Origin: Streptomyces sp. DHE7-1
GTDB lineage: Bacteria; Actinomycetota; Actinomycetes; Streptomycetales; Streptomycetaceae
Direction of reading: 5' to 3'
Assembly (NCBI GenBank): GCA_016432725.1
Contig: JACJDG010000003.1
Span: 806,001 to 870,000, forward strand
Length of the DNA: 64,000 nt
A program made the translations under genes and the position numbers. Shown here one piece after another: positions 39,292 to 49,937 of this stretch. Position 1 is the first letter of the stretch. Every line of letters begins with the position of its first letter. Below the pieces are notes generated by a model. The model had not been told where the DNA came from. It did no database searches and worked only from the letters and a program-made list of their open reading frames with translations.

Positions 39292-40247
39292 TCAGCCGCG
39301 GGTGAACTTGTACGTCTTGCTGTCGGTGAGGACGCAGAAGCCCGGCGACACGACGACGACGCGCAGGACCCCGGTCCGGCGGTCGTAGTCGATGCCCTCC
39401 GCCTCGAAGGCGCCCGAACAGGAGCTGCGCAGCGGCAGCTGGCGCAGGGCGGTGACGTGGCCGGTGACGTCCGCCGTGCCGTTCGGCGCCGCGGACAGGT
39501 CGATCCGCAGCAGCGGCTTGGTGACGCCGAAGAGGGAGCCGTCCGGGTCGTCGGAGGAGCAGAGCAGGGTGGTGGGGCCGGAGAAGTCGCAGCCCTGGAC
39601 GTCCCGCACGGCGTGGTCGAGGTTGGCGGTGGAGACCTGCGGGAGGTTCGCCGACGGCGAGGTGGCCGGGTTCACGCCGGGGGTCGGGAGGACGAGGAGG
39701 CGGTTCATGGTGCCCCACTCCCCGACAGCATCCACTGCCCGTCGGGTGAGACCGCCACCCAGGAGTTGTTCAGGGCCTCCCCGGCGCTCAGCGTGTGGAC
39801 GTATTCCGACCAGCCGCCGCCCGGGGCCTGCACGCGGTACATCTTCGAGTTGCCCGAGTCGCGCTGGTAGGGCTCGATGTAGTGGCCGTCGTACGAGGCG
39901 TCGGGGTCGCCCACGTGGTTCCAGCCGCGACTGGACACCCCTATCGGAATGGTACCGATGCCGGTGTACCGGTTGGGGCTGTTCGCCGGGACCTCCACCG
40001 AGGCCAGACCCTGGCTCTCGGTCAGCGGATCGGCCCGGTCGGAGCCGGTCTCGGTCCAGGTGTCGGCGGCGTGGGCCGGGGCGGGTGCGGCGAGGGACAC
40101 GACTGCGGCGGTGGCCAGGATGACGAGTCCGGTGAGGACAGCGTGACAACGTTGCCTGGCGGAGGGGACGCGGGCATGGCCGGCTCCTCGGAGGAGGGGG
40201 GTGGGTGCACTCGGTCGGCGGACAGTCTGGCCCGGAGGAGTGGTCAT
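39292..40247 (-). CDS. Secreted hypothetical protein, possibly beta-propeller-like (one frameshift)
   Basis: About 318 residues after repair. The long basic N-terminus ends in a signal peptide (AVLTGLVILATAAVVSLAAPAPAHA, mature end ADTWTE). The mature part has repeated beta-type segments: NRYTGIGTIPIGVSSRGWNH, DASYDGHYIEPYQRD, SWVAVSPDGQWMLSGEWGTM, and VQGCDFSGPTTLLCSSDD, with FEAEGIDYDRRTGVLRVVVV near the C-terminus. The SPDGQW turn recalls propeller blades. It is probably extracellular; its function is unknown. The break near 39719 is repaired by one G. The start at 40247 is a guess among several; a GTG further in would give a more normal signal peptide. Confidence 0.68.
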
Positions 40248-40494
40248 GTACAGGCCAATGGAGCAACATGAGCGTGAACTCTCACGGCCCGGGGCACCGT
40301 CCCGCGCGGCCGTCGCGGGACACGGCCACCCCGTCCGCGCCGCGGACCGGTGCTTCCGGCGTACGTCCGCCGCCCGGTTGAGAGATGGTGGAGACAGGTG
40401 CGACGGCGTGGAAAGTCGGGTGTGAGCGCGATAGAACAAGGGAGTCGGCACGGGGGACGGCGTGCCGTGCGAGCGGGCGAAGGCGGTGCGGGGC

Positions 40495-42569
40495 ATGAGT
40501 GCAGCCGGGGCTCCGGTGGCGGACGGCAACGAGCCATTCCGCGGACCGGTGCGGGCCGGCGGACTGCTCGACGTGCTGCGCGTGGCCTCGGTGGTGCTGG
40601 ACGACAGCGGCCGCATCGTGCTGTGGAGCCCGCAGGCCGAGGAGCTGTTCGGCTACTCGGCGCGGGAGGCCCTCGGCCAGTACGCCGCCCGGCTGATGGT
40701 CGACGAACGGCACATCCAGCTCGTCGGCAAGCTGTTCGCCGACGTGATGCGCACCGGCCAGAGCTGGGCCGGCGGCTTCCCGATCCGCCGCAAGGACGGC
40801 AGCACCCGGCTGGTGGAGTTCCGCAACATGCGGCTGCTGGACGACCGGGGGCCGTGTACGCACTGGGGCTGGCCGCCGACCAGTCGACCGTACGGCGCCT
40901 GGAGCAGGACGTGGCGCTGTCCGAGCGGATGGTGCAGCAGTCCCCGATCGGGCTCGCCGTGCTCGACACCGAGCTCCGGTTCGTCACCGTCAACCCCGCC
41001 CTGGCCCGGAACAACGGCGTGCCGGCCGAGGAGCACACGGGGCGCAGGCTGCGCGACGTGCTGCCGATGCTGGACACCGACGCGCTGGAGGCCGCCACCC
41101 GCCGGGTCCTGGAGACCGGCGTCCCGCTCATCGACGCACCGCTGGTCGGCCGGACGCCGGCCGACCCGGACCGGGAGCGCACCTGGTCGCAGTCGCTGTA
41201 CCGCCTCGAGGACGCCATGGGCAACGTGCTCGGGGTCGCCGTCTCCCTGGTCGACATCACCGAGCAGCACCGGGCCTCGCAGGAGGCGGAGACGGCGCGG
41301 CGCCGGCTCGCGATCATCGCCGACGCCTCCGTCCGGATCGGCACCACGCTGGAGCTGGAGCGCACCGCCTGCGAGCTGGCCGAGGTGTCGGTGCCGGCAC
41401 TGGCCGACATCGCCGCCGTGGATCTGCTGGACGCGGTGGTGGAGGGCCGGCCCAGCACGCTGGGCCCGTCGGAGGGGGCGGTGATCCGGGCCCTCGCGGT
41501 GCGCCCGGCGGAGAGCTCGGACGGCGTGTGCGCCGCCGACCCGCCCGGCCAGGTCGCCCGGTACGGGCCGGACCGGCTGGTCACCCAGTGCGTGCGTACG
41601 GGCGAGGTGGTGCTCGTGGCGCGGGTGAAGGACGAGGACCTGCCGCGGATCGCCCGTTCGGAGGAGGCGGCCGCCCTGCTGGGCCGGGCGGGCCTGCACT
41701 CCTACCTGGCCGTGCCGCTGATCGCGCGCGGCGAGGTGCTCGGCGCCCTCGATCTCAAACGGACCCGCAATCCGGCGCCGTTCGACGCGGACGACGTGCT
41801 GCTGGCCCGGGAGCTGGCGGCCCGCGCCGCCGTGCACATCGACAACGCCCGCTGGTACCAGGACGCCCGCAACACCGCGCTCACCCTGCAGCGCAGCCTG
41901 CTGCCGGGCCGGCCGCCGGTGACGACCGGCCTGGAGGTGGCCTCCCGGTACCAGCCGGCGGGCGCCACCAGCGAGGTCGGCGGCGACTGGTTCGACGTCA
42001 TCCCGCTGGACGGCGGCAGGACCGCGCTCGTGGTGGGCGACGTGATGGGCAGCGGCATCAGCGCTGCCGCGACCATGGGCCGGCTGCGCACCGCGACCAC
42101 CACGCTGGCGGCGCTCGGTCTCGACCCGGCGGTGCTGCTGGAGCACCTGGACAAGACGACCTCGGCCCTGGACCACTCCATCGCCACCTGCGTGTACGCC
42201 GTCCACGATCCACATCTGCGCCGGTGCCGGATCGCCAACGCCGGGCACCTCCCCCGGCCCGGGTCCGGCCGGGCCGCCCGCCGGAGCTGCTCGACCTGCC
42301 CACCGGCGTGCCGCTGGGGTGGGCGGGTGGAGTTCTCGACCGTCACCGTCGACTTCGAGCCGGGCGACCTGCTGGTGTTCTACACCGACGGTCTGGTCGA
42401 GACGCGCTGCCATTCGCTGGACGAGCGCCTGGAATTCCTGCTGTCCCTGCTGGACGACCCGGCCCGCCCCCTGGAGGAGGCCTGCGACCTGCTCCTGCGC
42501 ACGCTGCACCACCCGGACAACCACGACGACGTGGCGCTGCTCATCGCCCGGGCGCAGGAGCTGCCGTAG
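40495..42569 (+). CDS. PAS-PAS-GAF-SpoIIE (PP2C) phosphatase (four frameshifts)
   Basis: About 692 residues after repair. PAS 1 (~20-140: VVLDDSGRIVLWSPQAEELFGY) and PAS 2 (~150-275: SPIGLAVLDTELRFVTVNPAL) precede a GAF domain (~290-440: ADIAAVDLLDAVVEG, HSYLAVPLIARGEVLGALDL). The C-terminal SpoIIE phosphatase has VGGDWFDVIPLDG, VVGDVMGSGISAAATM, NAGHLPP and VFYTDGLVETR, ending DDVALLIAR. This is the common Streptomyces multi-sensor phosphatase acting on STAS anti-anti-sigma factors. Breaks lie at 40847-40851, about 42250, and twice at 42314-42325; adding one C or G at each makes the length a multiple of three. The ATG at 40495 is preceded by AAGGCGG. Confidence 0.87.
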
Positions 42570-42575
42570 GACGCG

Positions 42576-43371
42576 TCACCGTTCCCGCACGCCGATCACC
42601 ACATGCGCGTACAGCTCCTCGGACACCGCCGTACGCGCCGTCAGTCCGGCGTCGGTGAGGGCCCGTACGGCCGCCGGAACCTGGCGCTCGCCGGTCTCGG
42701 TCAGCAGGACACCGCCGGGCGCCAGCCAGCCCGGGCGCCGGCGGCGACCCGGCGAAGTACGTCGAGTCCGTCCGCGCCGCCGTCGAGCGCGGCCGGCGGT
42801 TCGTGGTCTCGGGCCTCCGCGGGAGGAAGGGCACCTCGGCGCTCGGCACGTAGGGCACGTTGGCCGTGAGGATGCCGACCCGGCCCCGCAGCGCGGGCGG
42901 CAGCGCGTCGAACAGGTCGCCCGCGTGGGATCGCCCGTCGTACGGGGCGAGGTTGCGCCGGGCGCAGCGCACCGCGGCGGGGTCGATGTCGGCGGCGTGC
43001 ACCTCGACGGGGCCGAGCGCGGCGGCCAGGGCCGCGCCGATCGCCCCGGAGCCGCAGCACAGGTCGACGACGACCGTGGCGTCCGGGGCGTGGGCCAGCG
43101 CCTGGTCGACCAGGAACTCGGTACGGCGGCGCGGCACGAAGACCCCCGGTTCCACGGCGATGCGCAGACCGTGGAACCCCGCCCAGCCGAGGACGTGTTC
43201 GAGTGGCAGTCCGGCGGCCCGTCGGTCCACCATCGCGGCCAGTTCGACGGAGGTGCGGGCGGTGCCGAGGATCAACTCCGCCTCGTCCTCGGCGAAGACG
43301 CACCCGGCGGCACGCAGGGCGGAGACGACGGCGGAAGCGGAGAGCGGGGGCAGGGAGGGCACGGAGGACAT
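42576..43371 (-). CDS. HemK/PrmC-like protein N5-glutamine methyltransferase (two frameshifts)
   Basis: About 265 residues after repair. A SAM-binding Rossmann fold is shown by VVVDLCCGSGAIGAALAAALG, VHAADIDPAAVRCARRNLA and a C-terminal WLAPGGVLLTETG. Helical N-terminal residues 1-75 include LEHVLGWAGFHGLRIAVEPGVFVPRRRTE, matching PrmC-like enzymes that methylate the GGQ glutamine of release factors. The catalytic NPPY is here NVPY (ILTANVPYVPS), as in a subgroup of actinobacterial putative N5-glutamine methyltransferases, so it may not be the true PrmC. Breaks near 42820 and 42730 each need one G. Its end nearly touches the convergent phosphatase gene. Confidence 0.82.
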
Positions 43372-43529
43372 GCGGGCCGAGAGCCTTTCGGAGAACCGGA
43401 GCCGAAGGGCGCTCCCACGCTCAGAGCAAGCTGTCATGAGGAGAGTGCACCCGGGCTGACACAGCGGTGATGGGTCCCACCTCCTCAACGGCGTTCGGAC
43501 CGCGGACACTCCGCGACCGGACGGTCACC

Positions 43530-44715
43530 TTACCCCAGCGCCCCGGGTCCGCCGTGCGGCACACGGAGGCCGGGAAAGGACCTGACGCGGGGTGACTCCG
43601 AGGGCCGCCCGGGACCGCCACCGCGACCGGGCCGACCCGCACGCCGTACCTCACACCCCACCGTCTCCTCCATCTCCTCCTCGGCCGTCCCGGTCTCCCG
43701 CTCCGTGACGCTTTCGGCCCGCGTCGCGGGCGGCGCGGGCGCGGGAGTCGCCGCCGCGGGGGTGCGGGAGTGCTCGAAGGCGGCGGCGACGGCGGTCACC
43801 GCGAGGCCGGCGAGCAGCCAGACCAGCAGGGTCCACACGGTGCGGCCGAGGCCGTCGCCGCCGAAGTAGAGGAGGCTGCGGACGCCCTCGACGAAGCCGG
43901 CGCCGTTCCAGAAGGAGTGCAGGGCACCGAAGAAGCCGTTCTGCAGCTCGGGCCGGAACAGACCGCCGGAGCTCGTGAAGTTGAGCATGACGAACAGCAC
44001 CATCATGGTCAGCGTGGTCCACCGCTTGAGGAAGGTGTGCAGGCCCGTGCCGATGAGCAGGATGCCCGCGGAGTAGAGCCACGCCATCCCCCAGACGCCG
44101 GCGAGGTCGTGGTGCGCGAGGTGGAACACCGGTCCGGCGAGCAGGGCGCCGATGCCGGCGACCACCGCGGAGACACCGAGCGCCAGCAGTGCCCGCACCC
44201 GCATGGGGAGGGCGGCGCCCGCCGCGCCCAGGGCGGCGACCGAGGCGTAGGAGCCGATGCTGACCGCGATCAGCAGGAAGAACAGGCCCTGACCGGTGGG
44301 ATCGTCGGCGACCGGGCGGCCACGTCGGTGACCCTCAGCGGCTCGCCCCGCTCCGCGGCCACGGGGGTGAAGACCTTCTCCACGGCCGTCGCGCCCATGT
44401 CGGAAGCGGCGGTGGCGACCAGCAGTTCCGGTGCCCTCGCGGCCGGCACGTAGGCGCCGGTGATGTCCCGGGACCGGAGCAGGCGCTCGGCGTCGGCGCG
44501 GGTGGCGACGGTGCGGACGTCGAGCCGGTCCCCCGCGCCGTCCTTGACGGTCTGGGCGAACACCTTCGCCCCGGGCCGGTGCCGACGACGGCGACGGGCA
44601 GGTGGTTCGGCTCCGGCGTGACGAAGGCGCCCATGTACGCGAACCCCATGCCCAGGCACATCAGCAGCGGGGTGATCAGGTGGGTGAGCACATGGCGCAG
44701 TGCCGGTGACCTCAT
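43530..44715 (-). CDS. ABC-2/YhgE-like membrane protein (two frameshifts)
   Basis: About 395 residues after repair. A first transmembrane helix (HVLTHLITPLLMCLGMGFAYMGAF) is followed by an external domain of ~150 residues (LPVAVVGTGPGAKVFAQTV, RDITGAYVPAARAPELLVATA) and five hydrophobic helices, including LFFLLIAVSIGSYASVAALG, LTMMVLFVMLNFTSSGGLF and TLLVWLLAGLAVTAVAAAF. A charged cytosolic tail ends it. This plan fits DUF3533/YhgE-Pip-type permeases. It is divergent from a MarR regulator with a strong operator between them, suggesting a regulated efflux-like function. Breaks near 44570 and 44310 are each one missing G. Confidence 0.78.
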
Positions 44716-44749
44716 CGCGGGCGGCCTCCAGATTCAGATGGTTGGCTTA

Positions 44750-44781
44750 TACAACTTCCGTTCAAGTTGTACTATACAACT
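44750..44781. promoter_or_regulatory. MarR operator with three 7-bp half-sites
   Basis: TACAACT (44750-44756), AGTTGTA (44765-44771) and TACAACT (44775-44781) form two overlapping inverted repeats, one with an 8-base and one with a 3-base spacer. They lie in the AT-rich gap between the divergent membrane protein and MarR genes, 23-54 bases before the MarR start. Joint autoregulation by the MarR protein is likely. Confidence 0.72.
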
Positions 44782-44803
44782 AGAACGTCGGAGGAGGTAT
44801 TCC

Positions 44804-45253
44804 GTGACAGCGGCAGCGGAGACGGCCGTCGAGACCATTCAGCGCGAGATGACGATCTTCGCCCGCCGGGCCCGGGCCTCGGCGGGACGCATGCACCCCG
44901 AGCTGTCACTGGTGTCGTACACGTTGCTCGGGCATCTGGAGGAGAGCGGCGGCTGCCGGGCCACCGACCTGGCCGCGCACCACGCCCTGGACAAGTCCAC
45001 GGTCAGCCGTCAGGTGACCGCGCTGGAACGGGCCGGCCTCATCGAGCGCCGCACCGACCCCGACGACCACCGCGTCCAGGTGCTGGACCTGACGGAGGCC
45101 GGCCGGGAGATCCTCGCCCAGGTCACGCGCAGGCGCCGGGCCGCCTTCCGGGAGCGGCTCGCCGCGTGGCCGGAGGAGGACCTGGTCCGCTTCGCGCGGT
45201 ACCTGGAGCGGTACAACGCGGGCCGGCCGCGACGGCCGGCCCGACGAGCCGTA
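44804..45253 (+). CDS. MarR-family transcriptional regulator
   Basis: About 150 residues from a GTG start with GGAGGAGG upstream. The winged helix is clear: SYTLLGHLEESGGCRATDLAAHHALDKSTVSRQVTALERAGLIERRTDPDDHRVQVLDLTEAG when read in pieces, with the DxRxH-type wing DPDDHRVQV. The first helix pair is IQREMTIFARRARA. The literal frame runs on past 45253 without a stop into sequence antisense to the GNAT gene. Two missing G/C near 45215-45225 would end the protein at the TAG at 45251-45253 (GRPDEP), a normal MarR length. It probably represses itself and the divergent membrane protein. Confidence 0.85.
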
Positions 45254-45262
45254 GGACACCGG

Positions 45263-46013
45263 TCAGGACACCGCTGCGGCCGTCCGCCCGGCCGCCGGCC
45301 GCTCCGGCGGGCGGGCCGCAAGGAACGCGGTGCGGCGGCGCTGCCGGAAGCCGAGGGACTCGTAGAGCCGGAGGGCGTTCGTGTTGCGGGCACTGGCGTG
45401 CAGGAACGGGGTCTCGCCACGCTCCCGGACGCCGTGCGCCACGGCGCGGATCAGCCGGGCGGCCAGGCCCTCGCCGCGGTGCCCGGGGTCGGTGCAGACC
45501 GCGCTGATCTCGGTCCAGCCGGGCGGGCGCAGCCGCTCCCCCGCCATGGCGACGAGGACGCCCTCGCGGCGGATGCCGAGGTAGGTCCCCAGCTCGACGG
45601 TGCGCGCCAGAAAGGGCCCCGGCCGGGTGCGGCGCACCAGGTCGAGCATCTCCGGGACGTCGCGCGGGCCGAGCGGGACCGCCTCCGGGTCCGGTGCGGC
45701 GGCGACGCCGTCGTCCACGAGCTGCACCCCCTCGGACCGGAAGGTCACCTCCCAGCCGTCCGGGACCTCCCCGGCGTAGCCCGAGAGGGGACCTCGGTGC
45801 CGGGCCGGCCAGCGCCGCGAGGTCCGCCCAGTCGTCCGCGTCCGGGACGTCGGGCATCGCCAGCCACGGGGACACGTCGAGCGGATAGCGCAGCACCCGG
45901 CCGCGCCGCTCCGCGAAGTGCGCGTGCGGCCCGGTCAGGGAGGCGAGGGCGGGATTGTCCAGGACGTGCGCGACCACGGGCGCCTGCGGGCGGGCGACGG
46001 CCTCGGCGCTCAT
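45263..46013 (-). CDS. GNAT-family N-acetyltransferase (frameshifted)
   Basis: About 250 residues after repair. The C-terminal ~150 residues are a GNAT domain of the FR47 type: GILVAM-like GVLVAMAGERLRPPGWTEISAVCTDPGHRGEGLAARLIRAV when read in pieces (acetyl-CoA loop HRGEGLA), and NTNALRLYESLGFRQRR near the end. The N-terminal part (MSAEAVARPQAPVVAHVL, LTGPHAHFAERRGRVLRYP) matches the extra lobe of such proteins. The two parts are in different frames, with the break near 45795-45803; the arithmetic needs two missing bases or one extra. The ATG at 46013 overlaps the TGA of the preceding gene (ATGA), so the pair is translationally coupled. Confidence 0.8.
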
Positions 46014-46270
46014 CCGCCCACCTCGATGACGACCTTGCCCCGGGCGTGCCCGTCCTCGACGACGCGCAGGGCGGCGTCCGCGCGCTCGAGCGGGAGGGTG
46101 CGGGTGACGTGCGGATCCAGGGCGCCGCTCAGCACGAGCGCCGCCACCTCGTCCGGCACTCGCGCGGTGCGGGCCCGGGCGACCCGGGAACCGCCCAGCG
46201 CGGCGACGGTGCCGGGCGGGGCCCCGGTCTCGGGGCCGCCGTACCGTGTGAAGGCGTACGCCTCGGACAT
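46010..46270 (-). pseudogene. Zinc-type alcohol dehydrogenase/quinone oxidoreductase with large internal in-frame deletion
   Basis: Only 86 codons remain of a family that is normally about 310 residues. The first ~15 residues (MSEAYAFTRYGGPET) are the family N-terminus, and the last ~55 (VALVLSGALDPHVTR-like VAALVLSGALDPHV, LERADAALRVVEDGHARGKVVIEV) are the C-terminal end. All of the catalytic and Rossmann core is missing. GGGAAGAGG precedes the ATG and the stop overlaps the GNAT start, so expression signals and coupling are intact. It may persist only as a leader for the GNAT gene. Confidence 0.7.
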
Positions 46271-46458
46271 CCTCTTCCCTCGCTTTCGTCGCACCGTCAC
46301 CGGCACACCGGCCGGCACTGATCGGCAAGGAGCGGCGGCCGGTGGCTGTTCCCGGCTCCGCGGAGAGTCCGCACGGCCGCGACGAGTTCGCACGGCTGTA
46401 ACGAACGCCGCACTGACCTGGGGCGGAGCACCCGCGGGTACAGCGTACGGTGGACGGC

Positions 46459-47055
<597 letters not shown>

Positions 47056-47063
<8 letters not shown>

Positions 47064-47821
47064 GACAGCGACCCCCGCCCGCGTTCCCGCGACGCGCTTC
47101 GCCGTGCCCGGGCGCATCGCCGTGAGCGAGCAGGCAGCGGCGGTGTGGCAGACCGCCACCCTGACCGGGATCCGCCGCGAGACCCCGCACGCGTCCACCT
47201 TCCGGTTCGCGGTGCCGGACTGGGCGGGACACCTGCCCGGCCAGCACCTGCTGCTGCGGCTGACCGCGCCGGACGGCTACGTGGCCCAGCGCCACTACTC
47301 GATCGCGTCCGCCCCGACGGCTCGGGTCACATCGAACTGACCCTGGACCACGTGCGGGACGGCGAGGTCTCGGGCTGGTTCCACACCACGGCCCGCCCCG
47401 GTGACACGGTCGAGCTGCGCGGCCCGCTGAGCGGCTTCTTCGCCTGGCCCGGCGACCGGCCCGCGCTGCTGCTCGGGCCGGCTCCGGCGTCGTACCGCTG
47501 ATGTCGATGATCCGGTACCACCGGGCTCTGGGCCTGGGCGTGCCGCTGCGGATGCTGGTGTCGGCGCGCAGCCCCGAGGAGCTGATCTACGCCCGCGAGC
47601 TGGGCGCGGAGACGGCGGCCGTGTTCACGCGGAGCGCTCCGGCGGGGGTGCCGGTGGGGCGTCTGGCGGCCGCACATCTGGCGCCGCTCCTGGCCGAGCG
47701 GCCTCCGGGTGGCTGGGAGGCCTATGTGTGCGGCTCGAACGGGTTCGCCGAGCACGCCTCGCGCCTGCTGGTCCAGGCGGGGCAGCCGGTCGAGCGGATC
47801 CGCATCGAGCGCTTCGGCTGA
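47056..47821 (+). CDS. Ferredoxin/flavodoxin-NADP reductase-like FAD-binding protein (two frameshifts)
   Basis: About 255 residues after repair. The FAD domain has the RxYS motif QRHYSIASAP, HLPGQHLLLRL and ELRGPLSGFF. The NAD(P) domain begins with LLLGAGSGVVPLMSMIRYHR, restored across the second break, and contains LVSARSPEELIYARELG and a C-terminal YVCGSNGFAEHASRLL. There is no 2Fe-2S domain. Breaks at 47312-47316 and 47473-47476 are each one missing base. It starts with a GTG overlapping the molybdopterin oxidoreductase gene and is most likely its redox partner. Confidence 0.84.
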
Positions 47822-47957
47822 GCCCGCCGGGCGCCCGCGCGGCGACGGGACGGGCGCCGCGCGCCGCTCCAGGAGGGCTTGATTTCGCGGTCGGCGGCGT
47901 GCGCGGGGCGCGCCGCACGGGGTACCAGACGGGTGCGGACGCTTCGTGCGAGGCGAC

Positions 47958-47997
47958 GGAGGACGGCCGGGCCGGTACCCCGGCCCGGCCGTCCTCC
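47958..47997. terminator. Strong terminator hairpin
   Basis: Perfect 16-bp inverted repeat GGAGGACGGCCGGGCC (47958-47973) and its complement (47982-47997) with an 8-base loop. It ends the flavin reductase operon and lies 28 bases before the next start. No gene is seen in 47822-47957. Confidence 0.8.
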
Positions 47998-48024
47998 GGC
48001 TCCCGCTGCGGCGAGGAGGTGGGC

Positions 48025-48609
48025 ATGCGTACCCGGGTGCGCGGCTGGCGCTGGCGGCGCAATCCGCTGCGGCGCCGGTCGGACGTCATGGATGCCTGGA
48101 CGGTCCTGGTCGCCGCCGTCCTGCTGTTCGTCGTCACGCCGCTGGCCGGGGTGGCGGCCGGTCTGTACGCCCATGACCAGGCGCGGTCTCGCGCCGTGAC
48201 CCTGCGGACCGAGCGGCACCAGGTGCGCGCCTCGGTGGCCGGGGACGAGTCCGCGCGGCCGCACCCCGTGCGCGGCGACCGCGCGCATCCCTATCAGGCC
48301 AAGGTCCGCTGGACCGAGCACGGCACCGGGACACGGACCGCCGTGGCCCGCGTTCCCGCCGGGAGCCGGGCGGGTGACGTGGTCACCGTGTGGTTCGACG
48401 CCCGGGGCCGCGCCGTCGCCCCGCCGCCGAACGACGTGGCGGTCTGGCAGCACACGGTCACGGTGGGCCTGTGCGCCGCGGGCGGCTCGGTGGCCGTGAT
48501 CCTCCTCGGGTACGCCGTGCAGCGCCGGGCCGCGCTGCGCCACCGGATGGAGGAGTGGGAGCGGGAGTGGGCGCTCACGGGTCCGAGGTGGACCCGGCCG
48601 CGGACCTGA
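48025..48609 (+). CDS. Rv1733c-like membrane protein
   Basis: About 194 residues. A basic N-terminus (RVRGWRWRRNPLRRRSD) precedes two transmembrane helices, AWTVLVAAVLLFVVTPLAGVA and TVTVGLCAAGGSVAVILLGYA, flanking an extracytoplasmic domain of about 100 residues (YQAKVRWTEHGTGTRTAVARVP, GDVVTVWFDARGR). This organisation is that of the actinobacterial Rv1733c family, a latency-associated antigen in Mycobacterium but uncharacterised in Streptomyces. The ATG follows GAGGAGG. Confidence 0.72.
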   Translation: MRTRVRGWRWRRNPLRRRSDVMDAWTVLVAAVLLFVVTPLAGVAAGLYAHDQARSRAVTLRTERHQVRASVAGDESARPHPVRGDRAHPYQAKVRWTEHGTGTRTAVARVPAGSRAGDVVTVWFDARGRAVAPPPNDVAVWQHTVTVGLCAAGGSVAVILLGYAVQRRAALRHRMEEWEREWALTGPRWTRPRT

Positions 48610-48826
48610 GCGGGCGGGTGACCCGACCACCACGCACCACCGGCCCGACCAGCCACTCCTGGACGGGCCGGCAACGAAGCCCCCTTCCCATCGCCGACAG
48701 AACGGGGTGAGGACGGGACTTCTCGGCGACGGGCGGAAAGCGCGTGCCGAACGCCCGCGGCGAGTCGTCCGACCACCCGCGTACCGTGAGCCCGCGCAGT
48801 CCTTTCGTTCCCGAAGGCGGTTCCCG

Positions 48827-49795
48827 ATGGCCCTGTTCGACCTCCCTCTCGACGAACTCCGCGAGTACCGCGGCGCCTCCACCGCGCCGGAGGACTTCGA
48901 CGCCTTCTGGGACACGACCCTGCAGGAGTCCCGTGAGCACGAACTGGACGCCCGGTTCGAGCCGGTGGACACCGGGCTCTCGACGGTCCAGGTGTACGAC
49001 GTGACGTTCGCCGGTTTCGGTGGCCATCCGGTCAAGGGCTGGCTCCGGCTGCCGGCCGGGGCGGCGCAACCGCTGCCGCTGGTGGTGGAGTTCATCGGCT
49101 ACGGCGGCGGGCGCGGGCTGGCGCACGAGGACCTGCTGTGGGCCTCGACGGGCCGGGCGCACTTCGTGATGGACACACGCGGACAGGGCAGCGGCTGGGG
49201 CGGCGGCGGTGGCACGCCGGACCCGGTGGGCGCGGCGCCCGCCTTCCCCGGGTACATGACGCGGGGCATCGACGCGCCCGAGAACTACTACTACCGCCGG
49301 GTGTTCACGGACGCCGTGCGGGCCGTGGAGGCGGCCCGTTCGCATCCGCTGACCGACGCGGCGCGGACCGCGGTGATCGGTGAGAGCCAGGGCGGCGGCA
49401 TCTCCCTCGCCGTCGGCGGTCTGCTGCCCGATCTGGTCGCGGTCGCCCCGGACGTGCCGTTCCTGTGCGACTTCCCGCGCGCGACGACACTGACGGACCG
49501 TCACCCGTACCGTGAGATCGGCCTGTTCCTGAAGACGCACCGCGGCCGCGCCGAGGACGCGCTGCGCACGCTCTCCTACTTCGACGGCGTGCACTTCGCG
49601 GCCCGCGGCCGGGCCCCGGCGCTCTTCTCGGCCGCCCTGGAGGACCAGACGTGCCCGCCGTCGACCGTCTTCGCGGCGTTCAACGCCTGGGCGCAGCAGG
49701 ACAAGGCGATCGAGGTGTACGACTTCAACGACCACGAGGGCGGGGGGCCGTACCAGGAGGAGCGCAAGCTGCGCTGGCTGCGCGCGTACGCCTGA
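48827..49795 (+). CDS. Acetyl xylan esterase/cephalosporin-C deacetylase-like (CE7)
   Basis: 322 residues, the normal CE7 length, with no signal peptide (cytosolic, as usual). The alpha/beta-hydrolase features are the CE7 N-terminus LPLDELREYRG, FDAFWDTTL, YDVTFAGFGGHPVKGW, VMDTRGQGSGWG, the nucleophile GESQGGGISL, an acid region ALEDQTCPPSTVF and the terminal histidine in NDHEGGGPYQ. It deacetylates small acetylated oligosaccharides or similar esters. GAAGGCGG precedes the ATG, and a hairpin terminator follows the stop. Confidence 0.92.
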   Translation: MALFDLPLDELREYRGASTAPEDFDAFWDTTLQESREHELDARFEPVDTGLSTVQVYDVTFAGFGGHPVKGWLRLPAGAAQPLPLVVEFIGYGGGRGLAHEDLLWASTGRAHFVMDTRGQGSGWGGGGGTPDPVGAAPAFPGYMTRGIDAPENYYYRRVFTDAVRAVEAARSHPLTDAARTAVIGESQGGGISLAVGGLLPDLVAVAPDVPFLCDFPRATTLTDRHPYREIGLFLKTHRGRAEDALRTLSYFDGVHFAARGRAPALFSAALEDQTCPPSTVFAAFNAWAQQDKAIEVYDFNDHEGGGPYQEERKLRWLRAYA

Positions 49796-49800
49796 CCGGA

Positions 49801-49845
49801 CGGGCGGGACGCTGCGCGCCCGGGCGGGGCGCCCCGTCCCGCCCG
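49801..49845 (+). terminator. Terminator after the CE7 esterase
   Basis: CGGGCGGGACG (49801-49811) and its exact complement (49835-49845) form an 11-bp stem; CCTTCTT follows. It starts 6 bases past the stop. Confidence 0.72.
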
Positions 49846-49937
49846 CCTTCTTCACACCAGTCCGACCAGTCGGTACGTTCGAGGGCACCCCGGGCCGCGC
49901 TGCCGCCGCCCGGGTCCCCGGCGACGACGGAGGCTGG

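Noticed and set aside
43395..43415. GGGCGCTCCCA, similar to part of a CebR operator
   Set aside because: Only a partial match to TGGGAGCGCTCCCA with one strong half, and no cellulose-utilisation gene nearby.
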